Assembly (NCBI RefSeq): GCF_000019665.1
Contig: NC_010794.1
Coordinates: forward strand, 372,001-436,000
Direction of reading: 5' to 3'
From: Methylacidiphilum infernorum V4
GTDB taxonomy: Bacteria; Verrucomicrobiota; Verrucomicrobiia; Methylacidiphilales; Methylacidiphilaceae
Length of the DNA stretch: 64,000 nt
Made by a program: the position numbers and the translations under genes. Position 1 is the first letter of the stretch. The number at the start of each line of letters is the position of its first letter. The notes under the pieces are model-generated. The model saw only the letters and a list, made by a program, of their open reading frames with translations, did no database searches and was not told where the DNA came from. Below, one piece after another: positions 28,665 to 39,378 of this stretch.

Positions 28665-28684
28665 TTCCAATTTTTTTATTGGAA
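28665..28684. repeat. Perfect inverted repeat TTCCAAT-N6-ATTGGAA
   Basis: Two 7-bp arms (28665-28671 and 28678-28684) separated by six T's lie between divergent pstS and the DsrE-like gene, about 75 bp before the latter's ATG. It could be an operator or part of a transcript hairpin. Confidence 0.4.
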
Positions 28685-28757
28685 ATAAGCTTAGTTATTG
28701 TTTACGAGAAAATGGAGAAGAAAAGAATAAATCCTCAAATTGGGATAAAAGGAGTTC

Positions 28758-29084
28758 ATGACTGCACAAGATATAAAGGAGAAGCCGACCCCTGGAAAAA
28801 AAAGCGTACTTATTGTTGTTGAGGCTGATCCAGAGAGAAGTCCTCGTTTTGCCGAAGCTTTGAGGGTTGCAGCCGGGTTGAGCATGCATCCCTACCTTCG
28901 CGTGAGCCTTGTTTTGAAAGAACCCCTGTTAAGGTTCTTGGATGAGAAAGCATTCTCCAGGTGGGTCGATTCAGATATTATTGATGGAGCATGGTCGGAT
29001 TTAAAAGAAAATGGATGTCGAATCTTCTCTGCAAAGCCCCAAGAGGAACATTTTGACTGTCTAATTCAGTTTGATAGTGCATAA
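28758..29084 (+). CDS. Small DsrE/TusD-like protein of unknown function
   Basis: This 108-aa protein is soluble. VLIVVEADPERSPRFAEALRVAAG and VSLVLKEPLLRFL resemble the strand-helix-strand pattern of DsrE/TusD-type proteins (sulfur relay or tRNA modification), but no cysteine corresponding to an active site is obvious at the usual position; CRIFSA (about residue 87) is the only clear Cys region besides a late FDCLI. AAAAGGAG precedes the ATG with good spacing. It is 4 bp before ispA, which suggests co-transcription. Family assignment is tentative. Confidence 0.6.
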   Translation: MTAQDIKEKPTPGKKSVLIVVEADPERSPRFAEALRVAAGLSMHPYLRVSLVLKEPLLRFLDEKAFSRWVDSDIIDGAWSDLKENGCRIFSAKPQEEHFDCLIQFDSA

Positions 29085-29088
29085 GCCT

Positions 29089-29973
29089 ATGGAAATCGAA
29101 AATTACATCTTTGAACAACAGCAGGTTGTAGAATCAGCTCTTAGAAAGTTCGTCACGGGAAAGGCAAAAAAACCTCGGATTCTTCACGAAGCAATCGACT
29201 ATTGCCTATTTTCGGGGGGAAAGAGATTAAGACCGATTCTTTGCCTGGCCGGAGCCCATGCGGTCTGTCGGAACAGCGATTGCGCTCTTCCTATGGCCTG
29301 TGCTGTGGAGTGTATCCATACTTATTCGTTGGTTCATGATGATCTTCCAAGCATGGATAACGATGACTTCAGAAGAGGGAAACCATCCCTGCATAAAATA
29401 TATGGAGAGGCGCTGGCCATACTCACCGGCGATGCTTTGCTTGCCCTGGCCTTTGAAGTTGCCAGCTTGTGTTCACCATTAGGTAGAACTTACCCGGTGT
29501 CTCAAATGATTTGGGAGTTGGCAAGGACGGCGGGAAGCCGGGCCTTGGTTGCCGGACAAGTCGCTGACTTGGAAGCCGAAGGTAAAGAAATTGGATTAAC
29601 CCAGCTTCGTTATATTCATTGTCGAAAGACGGCGGCCTTGATCACGACCTCTTTGCGCTTGGGAGCGATGGCTGCAGATGCTGACAAGAAAACTTTAGAT
29701 CTCATTACTCGATATGGAAGAGCGCTGGGCCTGGCTTTCCAGATTATAGACGATATTCTTGATGTAACGCAAACGACCGAGATCTTGGGGAAAAGTGCGG
29801 GAAAGGATCAGAAGGCTAAGAAAGCGACCTATCCAAGAATCATGGGGCTGGAATATTCTAAAGAAGCTGCAGCATACTATACTCAAAAAGCTCTTCGTTA
29901 TGCTTCTAAGCTTGGAGAAAAAGGAAGACTGCTCTCCGATCTGGCCAATTTTTTGCTGACAAGGGAAAAATAG
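29089..29973 (+). CDS. ispA: Polyprenyl (farnesyl/geranylgeranyl) diphosphate synthase
   Basis: This 294-aa cytosolic enzyme condenses isopentenyl diphosphate with allylic diphosphates. The first Asp-rich motif is HDDLPSMDNDDFRRGKP near residue 82, the wider DDx4D form of bacterial FPP/GGPP synthases. The second is IIDDILDVT. GGKRLRPILCL holds diphosphate-binding residues. I chose the ATG at 29089, 4 bp after the preceding stop, rather than in-frame TTG/GTG codons inside that gene. Its product would feed squalene and hopanoid synthesis, consistent with shc nearby. Confidence 0.93.
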   Translation: MEIENYIFEQQQVVESALRKFVTGKAKKPRILHEAIDYCLFSGGKRLRPILCLAGAHAVCRNSDCALPMACAVECIHTYSLVHDDLPSMDNDDFRRGKPSLHKIYGEALAILTGDALLALAFEVASLCSPLGRTYPVSQMIWELARTAGSRALVAGQVADLEAEGKEIGLTQLRYIHCRKTAALITTSLRLGAMAADADKKTLDLITRYGRALGLAFQIIDDILDVTQTTEILGKSAGKDQKAKKATYPRIMGLEYSKEAAAYYTQKALRYASKLGEKGRLLSDLANFLLTREK

Positions 29974-30066
29974 GCTGTTGTTTAAGGTTATGAAAGGGAC
30001 GGGGGATTGATTGGCCAAGCGGAAAACAAACTTGAATGCTTTTTCCAAAGAGAGTTAGAATGAGAC

Positions 30067-30552
30067 ATGAATTCTACACATCTCATCTTCTTTCGAAAAA
30101 GGTTTTGTCCGGTGTGGCTTCTGTTGGCCTTTTTTTCCCTTTTAGTTGCAGGGATTCAAGCCCAGGATGATTTTTTTTCCGCACAACCCTTTAAGGAGAC
30201 GGATAGCGAAAAAATAGTGACCACGCCTTCAGGACTGAAATATATCGATTATGTGGTGGGATCAGGAAGCGCGGTTTCTCCAGGCAAAAGAATTACCCTC
30301 AATTACGTGGGCAAATTGGAAGATGGGAAGATTTTTGATAGTTCTCTTGCCCGAGGGAAACCCTTTAGTTTTGTCCTGGGTGTAAGCCGAATGATTAAAG
30401 GATGGGAAGAAGGGGTTTCTTCAATGAAAGAGGGAGGGAAAAGAAGACTGATTATTCCACCCAGTTTAGGATATGGCACTGAAGGAGTGGAAGATGTGAT
30501 CCCTCCGAATGCTACTTTAATCTTTGATATAGAAGTACTGAAAGTAGAATAA
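30067..30552 (+). CDS. FKBP-type peptidyl-prolyl isomerase, secreted
   Basis: This 161-aa protein has an N-terminal signal peptide (RRFCPVWLLLAFFSLLVAG-like region, cleavage probably after GIQAQ near residue 33) and one FKBP domain. The domain shows GSAVSPGKRITLNYVGKLEDG, FDSSLARGKPFSFVLG, VSRMIKGWEEGVSSMKEG and PSLGYG...IPPNATLIFDIEVL, all standard active-site pieces. It should assist folding of exported proteins. It sits between ispA and shc, with about 100 bp on either side, so co-regulation with the hopanoid genes is uncertain. Confidence 0.92.
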   Translation: MNSTHLIFFRKRFCPVWLLLAFFSLLVAGIQAQDDFFSAQPFKETDSEKIVTTPSGLKYIDYVVGSGSAVSPGKRITLNYVGKLEDGKIFDSSLARGKPFSFVLGVSRMIKGWEEGVSSMKEGGKRRLIIPPSLGYGTEGVEDVIPPNATLIFDIEVLKVE

Positions 30553-30625
30553 AACTTTTAGAGTCTTTCTTCCCTGCCATGAGCGAGAAGCAGTCGATTT
30601 TATCCCCGAGTTTTAATTTTTCGTA

Positions 30626-30654
30626 TTGACCTAAACCAAAAGAATCGCTATCCA
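30626..30654 (+). promoter_or_regulatory. Candidate promoter just upstream of shc
   Basis: TTGACC (30626-30631) and TATCCA (30649-30654) are 17 bp apart. The predicted start of transcription coincides with the ATG at 30662, which would make that ATG leaderless, or would give a 20-bp leader to a TTG at 30683. Confidence 0.35.
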
Positions 30655-30661
30655 CAATCCC

Positions 30662-32737
30662 ATGCATTCAGGAAGGGTTTTTTTGGAAAAGGAAAATCGA
30701 GAAGAAAATAGAGCTACTTTTCATTCTTCGCCTCTGATTTTGGTTGAAGAGAGTTTAAATCTTCCCAAAAAAGTTGAAGAGACGATAAAAAAAGCCCAAA
30801 GGTATCTCCTTTCAATACAAAAAGAAGACGGTCATTGGGTTGGGGAATTGTTTGTCGATGTTACCCTGGCTTGCGATTGTATTCACCTCATGCATTGGAG
30901 GGGGAAGATAGATTATAAAAAACAGCTTAGGTTGGTCAAGCACATAGTGGATAGACAACTCCCAGATGGGGGATGGAATATTTATCCTGGTGGTCCCAGC
31001 GAAGTCAACGCGACGGTTAAAGCTTATTTTGCTCTGAAATTGGCTGGTTTTTCCCCCGATGATCCCTTGATGGCCAAGGCCCGGTCGACCATTCTCAGAC
31101 TAGGAGGAATTCCCAAATGCATGACCTATACAAAGCTGGGGTTAGCCCTTCTAGGAGTTTATCCTTGGGATCGTTTACCTGTGATCCCCCCCGAGATCAT
31201 TCTCTTTCCGAATTGGTTCCCTTTCAATATCTATGAAATTTCGGCATGGAGCCGAGCAATGCTTGTGCCTCTTTCGGTTATCCATCACTTTAAACCGACA
31301 AGGAATCTCCCCGAAAAATACCAGCTTCACGAGCTCTTTCCCTATGGCACCGAACATGGAAAATTTTCCTGGTTGAAAAAGGGAGCAAGGTATTTATCTA
31401 AGCAAGGGCTTTTCCTGGCTTGCGACAAGTTTTTGCAATATTGGGATAAAACCTCTCTGAAACCATTTAGAAAAATGGCGTTAAAGAAAGCCGAAAAATG
31501 GCTTTTAGAAAGAATATCTGCAGGCTCAGATGGGCTTGGAGCCATATTTCCTGCAATGCATTATGCGATCATGGCCTTGATCGCCATGGGATATACCGAG
31601 GACAATCCCATTCTCAAAAAAGCGATTGCTGATTTTGAAGGCTTGGAAGTCGACGACAAAAAGAATGACGATTTGAGAATACAACCCTGTTTATCCCCTG
31701 TATGGGATACCGCAGTGGGTCTTGTCGCACTGGCGGAATCCGGGGTGGCGAGAAATGCAAAGGAATTAAAAAGAGCTGCCTACTGGCTTTTGGATCGAGA
31801 AATAAAAATCAAAGGAGATTGGCATGTAAGAAATCCCCATCCTGAACCGAGTGGATGGGCGTTTGAATACAATAATGTTTATTATCCGGACGTGGATGAC
31901 ACCCTCATGGTCCTCTTGGCTCTTCGATTGATCGATATTGAAGATAAAATAAGGAAGGAAGAAGTTATGCAGAGGGCATTAAGATGGGTTATTAGTTTTC
32001 AGTGTAAAAACGGGGGATGGGCGGCTTTTGACAAAGATGTCTATAAAAAATGGCTCGAAGATATTCCCTTTGCCGACCATAACGCTATTCTTGATCCTCC
32101 ATGCTCAGATATTACGGCTAGAGCCCTCGAACTCTTTGGAAAGATGGGAATCAAAAAAACAGAGAGGTTTGTCCAAAAGGCTATCGCTTATCTCAAAGAA
32201 ACCCAGGAAAATGACGGATCATGGATGGGCAGATGGGGAGTGAATTATATCTATGGGACATGGCAAGCATTGCGGGGGTTGCAGGCTATTGGAGAAAACA
32301 TGAACCAGGAATGGATCCTGAGAGCGAGGGACTGGCTTGAATCTTGCCAGAATGAAGATGGAGGGTGGGGGGAAACTCCTGCTTCATACGACAACCCCCA
32401 ACTTAAAGGCAAAGGACCGAGTACTGCTTCTCAAACGGCATGGGCTGTAAGCGGTATCATGGCCTGTGGAGATATATTCCGTCCCAGCGTTAGCCGAGGA
32501 ATCAAGTACTTGTGTGATAGGCAGCTTTCCGATGGGTCCTGGGCTGAGGAATTTTTGACAGGCACAGGATTCCCGGGCGTATTTTACTTAAAATACGATA
32601 TGTATAGAAATGCTTGGCCGCTTTTGGTGATCGGCGAGTACCATAGACAATACTTGAAAGCAAAGGAACAGGTATCCTACTGGGTTGACGGGACCATTGG
32701 GCGTAAGGTAAAGAAGGAAAGGCTCCCTGAGATATGA
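30662..32737 (+). CDS. shc: Squalene--hopene cyclase
   Basis: This 691-aa membrane-associated enzyme cyclises squalene to hopene/hopanol. The catalytic DXDD is DVDDT in YYPDVDDTLMV near residue 415. QW repeats are clear: SIQKEDGHWVGEL, RQLPDGGWNIYPGG, SFQCKNGGWAAFD, ETQENDGSWMGRWG, SCQNEDGGWGETP and RQLSDGSWAEEF. The ATG at 30662 has no Shine-Dalgarno, whereas a TTG at 30683 (codon 8) lies 5 bases after AGGAAGGG, so the true protein may begin at LEKENREE. hpnG-like overlaps its stop by 4 bp. Confidence 0.97.
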   Translation: MHSGRVFLEKENREENRATFHSSPLILVEESLNLPKKVEETIKKAQRYLLSIQKEDGHWVGELFVDVTLACDCIHLMHWRGKIDYKKQLRLVKHIVDRQLPDGGWNIYPGGPSEVNATVKAYFALKLAGFSPDDPLMAKARSTILRLGGIPKCMTYTKLGLALLGVYPWDRLPVIPPEIILFPNWFPFNIYEISAWSRAMLVPLSVIHHFKPTRNLPEKYQLHELFPYGTEHGKFSWLKKGARYLSKQGLFLACDKFLQYWDKTSLKPFRKMALKKAEKWLLERISAGSDGLGAIFPAMHYAIMALIAMGYTEDNPILKKAIADFEGLEVDDKKNDDLRIQPCLSPVWDTAVGLVALAESGVARNAKELKRAAYWLLDREIKIKGDWHVRNPHPEPSGWAFEYNNVYYPDVDDTLMVLLALRLIDIEDKIRKEEVMQRALRWVISFQCKNGGWAAFDKDVYKKWLEDIPFADHNAILDPPCSDITARALELFGKMGIKKTERFVQKAIAYLKETQENDGSWMGRWGVNYIYGTWQALRGLQAIGENMNQEWILRARDWLESCQNEDGGWGETPASYDNPQLKGKGPSTASQTAWAVSGIMACGDIFRPSVSRGIKYLCDRQLSDGSWAEEFLTGTGFPGVFYLKYDMYRNAWPLLVIGEYHRQYLKAKEQVSYWVDGTIGRKVKKERLPEI

Positions 32738-33429
32738 TAGCTCTTGGATTTGCTATCGAACACGAAGGCAAAGAGCTATTAGGTCGTGTTCTTAGGGAGA
32801 AAAAAGAGATTGAAGGACAATGTTGTTATCTGGGGCAATACGCTCGCAAAGAGATTTGTGCCGCCGTACTGGGGATGGGGAAAACAAGGTCTGCAAGGAG
32901 CGCAGAAATCCTGGTTAGAAATTTTTCACCTTCCCTTTTTATTCTTGCAGGTTATTCCGGTGCCTTAATTCCGGGAATTCGCAAGGGAGAAGTCTGCGGA
33001 GTAGAAAATTTTCTTTCAGAACAGTTGCGTCCCATTCTTATTGGGCAAGGCTTGCCTCTTTACAAAACGGTCTGTTCCGATGTCATCGTTGCCGATCCGG
33101 AAAATAGAACGAAATTAGCTCACGTTAGTTCTGCTCAAATTGTGGACATGGAAACCGAGGCCGTTTACAATACAGTCAAAGCCCATCAAATCCCCTTTTG
33201 CTCTATTCGCGTTATTAGTGATGAATTCGGAGAGAAGCTGCCTGTGGGGGCAATGCTTTCTTCATGGGATTCCGAAAGAGGGAAATCAAGGCCTTTTGCC
33301 CTTCTCCGCTACCTTCTTGTCCATCCGGAGGAAGCCGTCCCCTTTTTTCGTTTTGTTCAAGCATTGCCCCAAGTACGGAGAAGGTTGACCAAGACCATTC
33401 TTATGCTTATTTATGACTTAGAGATTTAA
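32734..33429 (+). CDS. hpnG: Hopanoid-associated nucleoside phosphorylase (HpnG-like)
   Basis: This 231-aa protein is in the purine nucleoside phosphorylase / MTA-SAH nucleosidase superfamily. LAGYSGALIPGIRKGEV corresponds to the glycine-rich phosphate region, and VDMETEAVYNTVKAHQIPFCSIRVISDE is the typical substrate-binding stretch with the Glu-Met/Glu motif and catalytic Asp. HpnG removes adenine from adenosylhopane in bacteriohopanepolyol synthesis. The call rests on this family plus its 4-bp (ATGA) overlap with shc. HpnH (adenosylhopane synthase) is not in this window. Confidence 0.82.
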   Translation: MIALGFAIEHEGKELLGRVLREKKEIEGQCCYLGQYARKEICAAVLGMGKTRSARSAEILVRNFSPSLFILAGYSGALIPGIRKGEVCGVENFLSEQLRPILIGQGLPLYKTVCSDVIVADPENRTKLAHVSSAQIVDMETEAVYNTVKAHQIPFCSIRVISDEFGEKLPVGAMLSSWDSERGKSRPFALLRYLLVHPEEAVPFFRFVQALPQVRRRLTKTILMLIYDLEI

Positions 33430-33440
33430 GGAATTTCCTT

Positions 33441-33782
33441 ATGAGCGATAGAAAAGATGCCAATTTGCATGTCCAACTCAGTCCCCAGGCCATTGTAAAG
33501 GTTAGGCAGTTAACCTGTTCTCGTCCTGGTCATGTTTTGAGGCTATCGGTTAGTCGAGGAGGATGTGCCGGTTATGAATACCAGTTGGAAATCACCTTGC
33601 CTAAAAAAGAAGATATCCTGATCCAAGTTGAAGATGTGAGGATTGCTGTTGATCCGGCCAGCTCTCCCCTTTTATCGGGAACGACTCTCGATTACAAGGA
33701 TAGTTTAACACAAGGAGGTTTTAGAGTCATAAATCCTCAAGCTAAATCGACGTGCGGCTGTGGCTCTTCATTCCAGCCGTGA
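33441..33782 (+). CDS. IscA/HesB-type iron-sulfur carrier (A-type)
   Basis: This 113-aa protein has the A-type carrier cysteines: Cys in SRGGCAGYEYQLE and the C-terminal STCGCGSSF pair. LSPQAIVKVRQL begins the domain as in IscA/ErpA/SufA. It would accept and pass on Fe-S clusters, useful for SdhB, Nth and RimO, although that is inference. AGGA lies 9 bases before the ATG. It starts 11 bp after the hpnG-like stop. Confidence 0.93.
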   Translation: MSDRKDANLHVQLSPQAIVKVRQLTCSRPGHVLRLSVSRGGCAGYEYQLEITLPKKEDILIQVEDVRIAVDPASSPLLSGTTLDYKDSLTQGGFRVINPQAKSTCGCGSSFQP

Positions 33783-33836
33783 GGGCCGCGATCTTTTTTA
33801 TCTGCAATTAAATAGATTTGATCTATTCTTTTTTTT

Positions 33837-36314
<2,478 letters not shown>

Positions 36315-36343
36315 GTTGGATGGTAGACGATTGATCGGGCTTT

Positions 36344-37687
36344 TTAGACGGCTTCTGAGAGAGAGGAAAAATTAAAGTCTTTGACTAACAGGGGAGGGAC
36401 AAGGGCGGGTATTTCGTCTATTTCGCTTCCTACCGCCGAAAGAGGCTTGCCCATAGCGATAACATTTTGGAGCATTTTTACAGGACTTTGGTTGAATCGA
36501 AAATTGTTTACCGCCCTACTGATTTTCCCTTTTTCGATTAAAAACGTTCCGTCTCGAGTAAGACCTGTGAAAATAAGGGATTGAGGGTCAGCCTCTCTGA
36601 TGTACCAAAGCCTTGTAATCAAAACGGCTTTATCTATATCCCGGATCATTTCTTCAAGGGAAGCCGAGCTTCCCCCCATGATGATGTTGGAAGGTTCAGC
36701 AAGGGGTTGTTTGTTTTTCTTTTTTGCCCAAAACCTGGAGTAAATGAGATTGGTAAGAACCCCGTTCTGCACCCATGGAGTATTGAAACAGGGAACACCT
36801 TCTGAAGAAAATATTGCTCCCGGGACCCTTGGATCAGAAGGATTAGAAATGAGGGTTACATTTCGAGAAAATAAAAGTTCGCCGATGCGATTTCCTCCAC
36901 CCGGCTTGGAAAAAACACTCCTTCCCTCATCCGCTGCACGGCCGTCCATAGAGAACAACATGAGACCGACAAGATCGGCGACTGCCGAAGGTTCAAGGAG
37001 AACGGTATACGGGGCCGGACTGAGGGTAGCTTTTTCCCTGCTCAAAATGGCCTTATTTAGGGCAGACTCGAGGAGTTGCTCAGGATGGATATCCGAAAGC
37101 TGGAAGCCAATTGCTCCCGCCCACCCCGAACCTTGACCATCATCGGTTCTTGCCGTAAGGGTGAGTTGAAGATTGGCTACTTTTTGATAGCCAAAAAGAC
37201 CGTTGGAATCGGCAATAGCTGTAAAATATTTTTGCCATTTTGCATAACAGCTTATGTCTATACGGGAGGATTTTTCTTGGGAAAGGACATCGAAAGTGCG
37301 GGAAAGAATCCTGCCCAGGTCTTCCAGGGAGAGATTCCCCATGGCTTCAGAGTAAGAACAGCTCTGAAGATAGGTTTGTGGTCCAAGAGGGGGAAGGAAT
37401 TCAGGATCAGGAGGAGCAACTTTTGCAAGCATTTCGCAATGCCTTAACCCTTGCTCGATCTCCTTTTGCCCAAGTTGATTTAATGTATAGCTGGCGGTTC
37501 TGTTCCCAAATGCCGAGTTTAGCGTTAATTTCAAAGATTTTTCCGTCCCATTGGTGTTTAGGCAATTTTTGCTTATGCGGATATTTGTGGCCTCTGCACC
37601 CCTTATTTCCACAAACAAGCTTTCCGCTTTCGATAGAGAAAGGATCGCACCTAAAAGATCTTTTGATTCGGGCTCGGAAAGAATCAT
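36344..37687 (-). CDS. pmbA: TldE/PmbA-family protease subunit
   Basis: This 447-aa protein is the TldE/PmbA partner that, with TldD, forms a heterodimeric metalloprotease; TldE itself lacks the zinc motif. TDDGQGSGWAGAI, NPSDPRVPGAIFSSEGVPC, GVLTNLIYSRFWAKK and the C-terminal GTFLIEKGKISRAVNNFRFN are family features. Its start overlaps the tldD stop by 4 bp (ATGA). Confidence 0.92.
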   Translation of the reverse strand: MILSEPESKDLLGAILSLSKAESLFVEIRGAEATNIRISKNCLNTNGTEKSLKLTLNSAFGNRTASYTLNQLGQKEIEQGLRHCEMLAKVAPPDPEFLPPLGPQTYLQSCSYSEAMGNLSLEDLGRILSRTFDVLSQEKSSRIDISCYAKWQKYFTAIADSNGLFGYQKVANLQLTLTARTDDGQGSGWAGAIGFQLSDIHPEQLLESALNKAILSREKATLSPAPYTVLLEPSAVADLVGLMLFSMDGRAADEGRSVFSKPGGGNRIGELLFSRNVTLISNPSDPRVPGAIFSSEGVPCFNTPWVQNGVLTNLIYSRFWAKKKNKQPLAEPSNIIMGGSSASLEEMIRDIDKAVLITRLWYIREADPQSLIFTGLTRDGTFLIEKGKISRAVNNFRFNQSPVKMLQNVIAMGKPLSAVGSEIDEIPALVPPLLVKDFNFSSLSEAV

Positions 37688-39267
37688 GAAAGCAAATGAA
37701 TATTCAGGACATTGATATTTCTAAACCTGGCAGGGACAGCACCATGCGAAACCGGGGCTGATTGGGAAGGTTCTCCTTTGCCGCAAAAAAGGGTTCCGCA
37801 AAGCCTATATTCGTCCTTGCCGCAAAGGCCATCGCAGGATTTCCAAAAAGAAAGGGTATTTCCTTGATACACCACGTCTCGAAGCATTTGCCCAATTTTA
37901 CCTTTTTTTATCTCGTAAAAAAGTTGTCCTCCAAATTGGAAATTGTATCTTTGCTGGTCAATGCTCCAGCTCCCATCCCCGATAATATAGATACCCTCCT
38001 CCACACCAGAGATAAGATCTTCCAACCGCTCATTGCTATCGCTTGGAACAAGAGAAATATTGGGCATGCGTTGGATGGGGAAATAATTATAGCTTTGAGC
38101 ATAACTACACCCATTGGATCTCTCTTTTCCAATCCAATGAGCTTGTCCTATGGACATCTGGAAGTTTTTAAGTATCCCCTTTTCGATGATAAAGAAATCC
38201 GCCCAGCTTGATGGTAGGCCGTCATCGTCGTATCCAACGGTCGCCAATCCTCCGGGTTGAGAGCGGTCGGCTCTTATCGAAACAATGGGGCTTGCGAAAT
38301 CAAACTTATCCAATTGATCAGGTTTTAGAAACGAGGTTCCGGCGTAGTTGGCTTCAAGTCCCATAATTCTATCCAGCTCTGTGGAATGGCCTATGGTTTC
38401 ATGAATGGTCAACCAAAGGTTGGTTGGGTGGATAACAAGATCTTTTTTACCGGGACTGACGGGTTTAGCCAGCAGTTTTTCTTTTGCTTGACTTGTGGCT
38501 TCCTCAACCTCTGTTAAAAAAGCTTTTTTATCGATGACTTCCATGCCCCCGGATTTCGGAGCTTCCAAACTTGCCCGGGATTCGAATCTCCCTTCTTTTT
38601 TATCCACCACCGTAACGATAAACTTCGGATAGGTTCTTAAAAATGTTTGTTCTATCCAGGAACCCAAGGAGGAAGCATAAATTTTTAATTCTTTATGAAA
38701 CAACAGGTAAGATCGGCAGAAATGAGCACCCGCTTTTAATGCTTGATCATTGATTTCAAGTAAAAGAGAGGATTTTTCTTCAACAGGTAACTGGAATGGA
38801 TCAACAAGGACTTTTTGATGCCAAGATCCTTGTATCGAGGGAATATTTTCCAGCTCTACCCTCCTGGGATTGAACTTAAGGCAATGTTTGGCTAATTCAA
38901 TGGCTTGTCTTGTTTTTTCGGCAGCCTCCTTGGGATCAAGAACATTTGAAGAAGCAAAGCCCCATGTTCCATTGAAAAGGACCCTTATGCCCATGCCGGA
39001 TTCAAAGCTCCCGGCTAATTCCTCGATCCTATGTTCCCTGGCCAAGATCCTTTCCTTTTGAACCCAGTTTATCCGGATATCGCAGAATTGACAGCCATAG
39101 AGCCTAGCCGTATGCAGCGCATTTTCGGCAATAACCGCGGCCAACCTTTTACTCTGCTCTCTTTCCCAGAACTCGGGTAAAAGGGGAGCAGGGAATACAG
39201 AGGACATTTTTAAAGTAAATAAACTCCCTACAAGTCTTTTAATAAAATTTCTTCGATCGCAGTTCAA
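37684..39267 (-). CDS. tldD: TldD-family metalloprotease with possible Tat signal
   Basis: This 527-aa protein carries the TldD zinc motif HETIGHSTELD (HExxxH) near residue 290, and the C-terminal GGLATVGYDDDGLPS and EKGILKNFQMSI segments typical of the family. With PmbA it degrades small peptides. The frame opens with a TTG and begins MNCDRRNFIKRLVGSLF, resembling a twin-arginine motif (RRNFIK) with a hydrophobic run, which would export it; the start is uncertain, because an ATG at codon 21 (39207) would remove the signal. E. coli TldD is cytoplasmic. Confidence 0.9.
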   Translation of the reverse strand: MNCDRRNFIKRLVGSLFTLKMSSVFPAPLLPEFWEREQSKRLAAVIAENALHTARLYGCQFCDIRINWVQKERILAREHRIEELAGSFESGMGIRVLFNGTWGFASSNVLDPKEAAEKTRQAIELAKHCLKFNPRRVELENIPSIQGSWHQKVLVDPFQLPVEEKSSLLLEINDQALKAGAHFCRSYLLFHKELKIYASSLGSWIEQTFLRTYPKFIVTVVDKKEGRFESRASLEAPKSGGMEVIDKKAFLTEVEEATSQAKEKLLAKPVSPGKKDLVIHPTNLWLTIHETIGHSTELDRIMGLEANYAGTSFLKPDQLDKFDFASPIVSIRADRSQPGGLATVGYDDDGLPSSWADFFIIEKGILKNFQMSIGQAHWIGKERSNGCSYAQSYNYFPIQRMPNISLVPSDSNERLEDLISGVEEGIYIIGDGSWSIDQQRYNFQFGGQLFYEIKKGKIGQMLRDVVYQGNTLSFWKSCDGLCGKDEYRLCGTLFCGKGEPSQSAPVSHGAVPARFRNINVLNIHLLS

Positions 39268-39340
39268 TTGAGCTTTAGCCTATAAAAGCACAATTAAAGA
39301 GGATTTTCAAATGAAAATTGGTTACGGGCAAAGATCTTGC

Positions 39341-39369
39341 TTGTTTGCATCCCATGAGCAATCTATAAT
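39341..39369 (+). promoter_or_regulatory. Candidate promoter for the M20 peptidase gene with near-leaderless start
   Basis: TTGTTT (39341-39346) and a perfect TATAAT (39364-39369) are 17 bp apart. The ATG at 39379 is only 9 bp after the -10 box, so the transcript should begin about 3 bases before it. No Shine-Dalgarno is present. Confidence 0.55.
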
Positions 39370-39378
39370 TTAATTTTT

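Noticed and set aside
28486-28757. Pho box upstream of pstS
   Set aside because: No convincing pair of CTGTCAT-like half sites was found by eye in either orientation.
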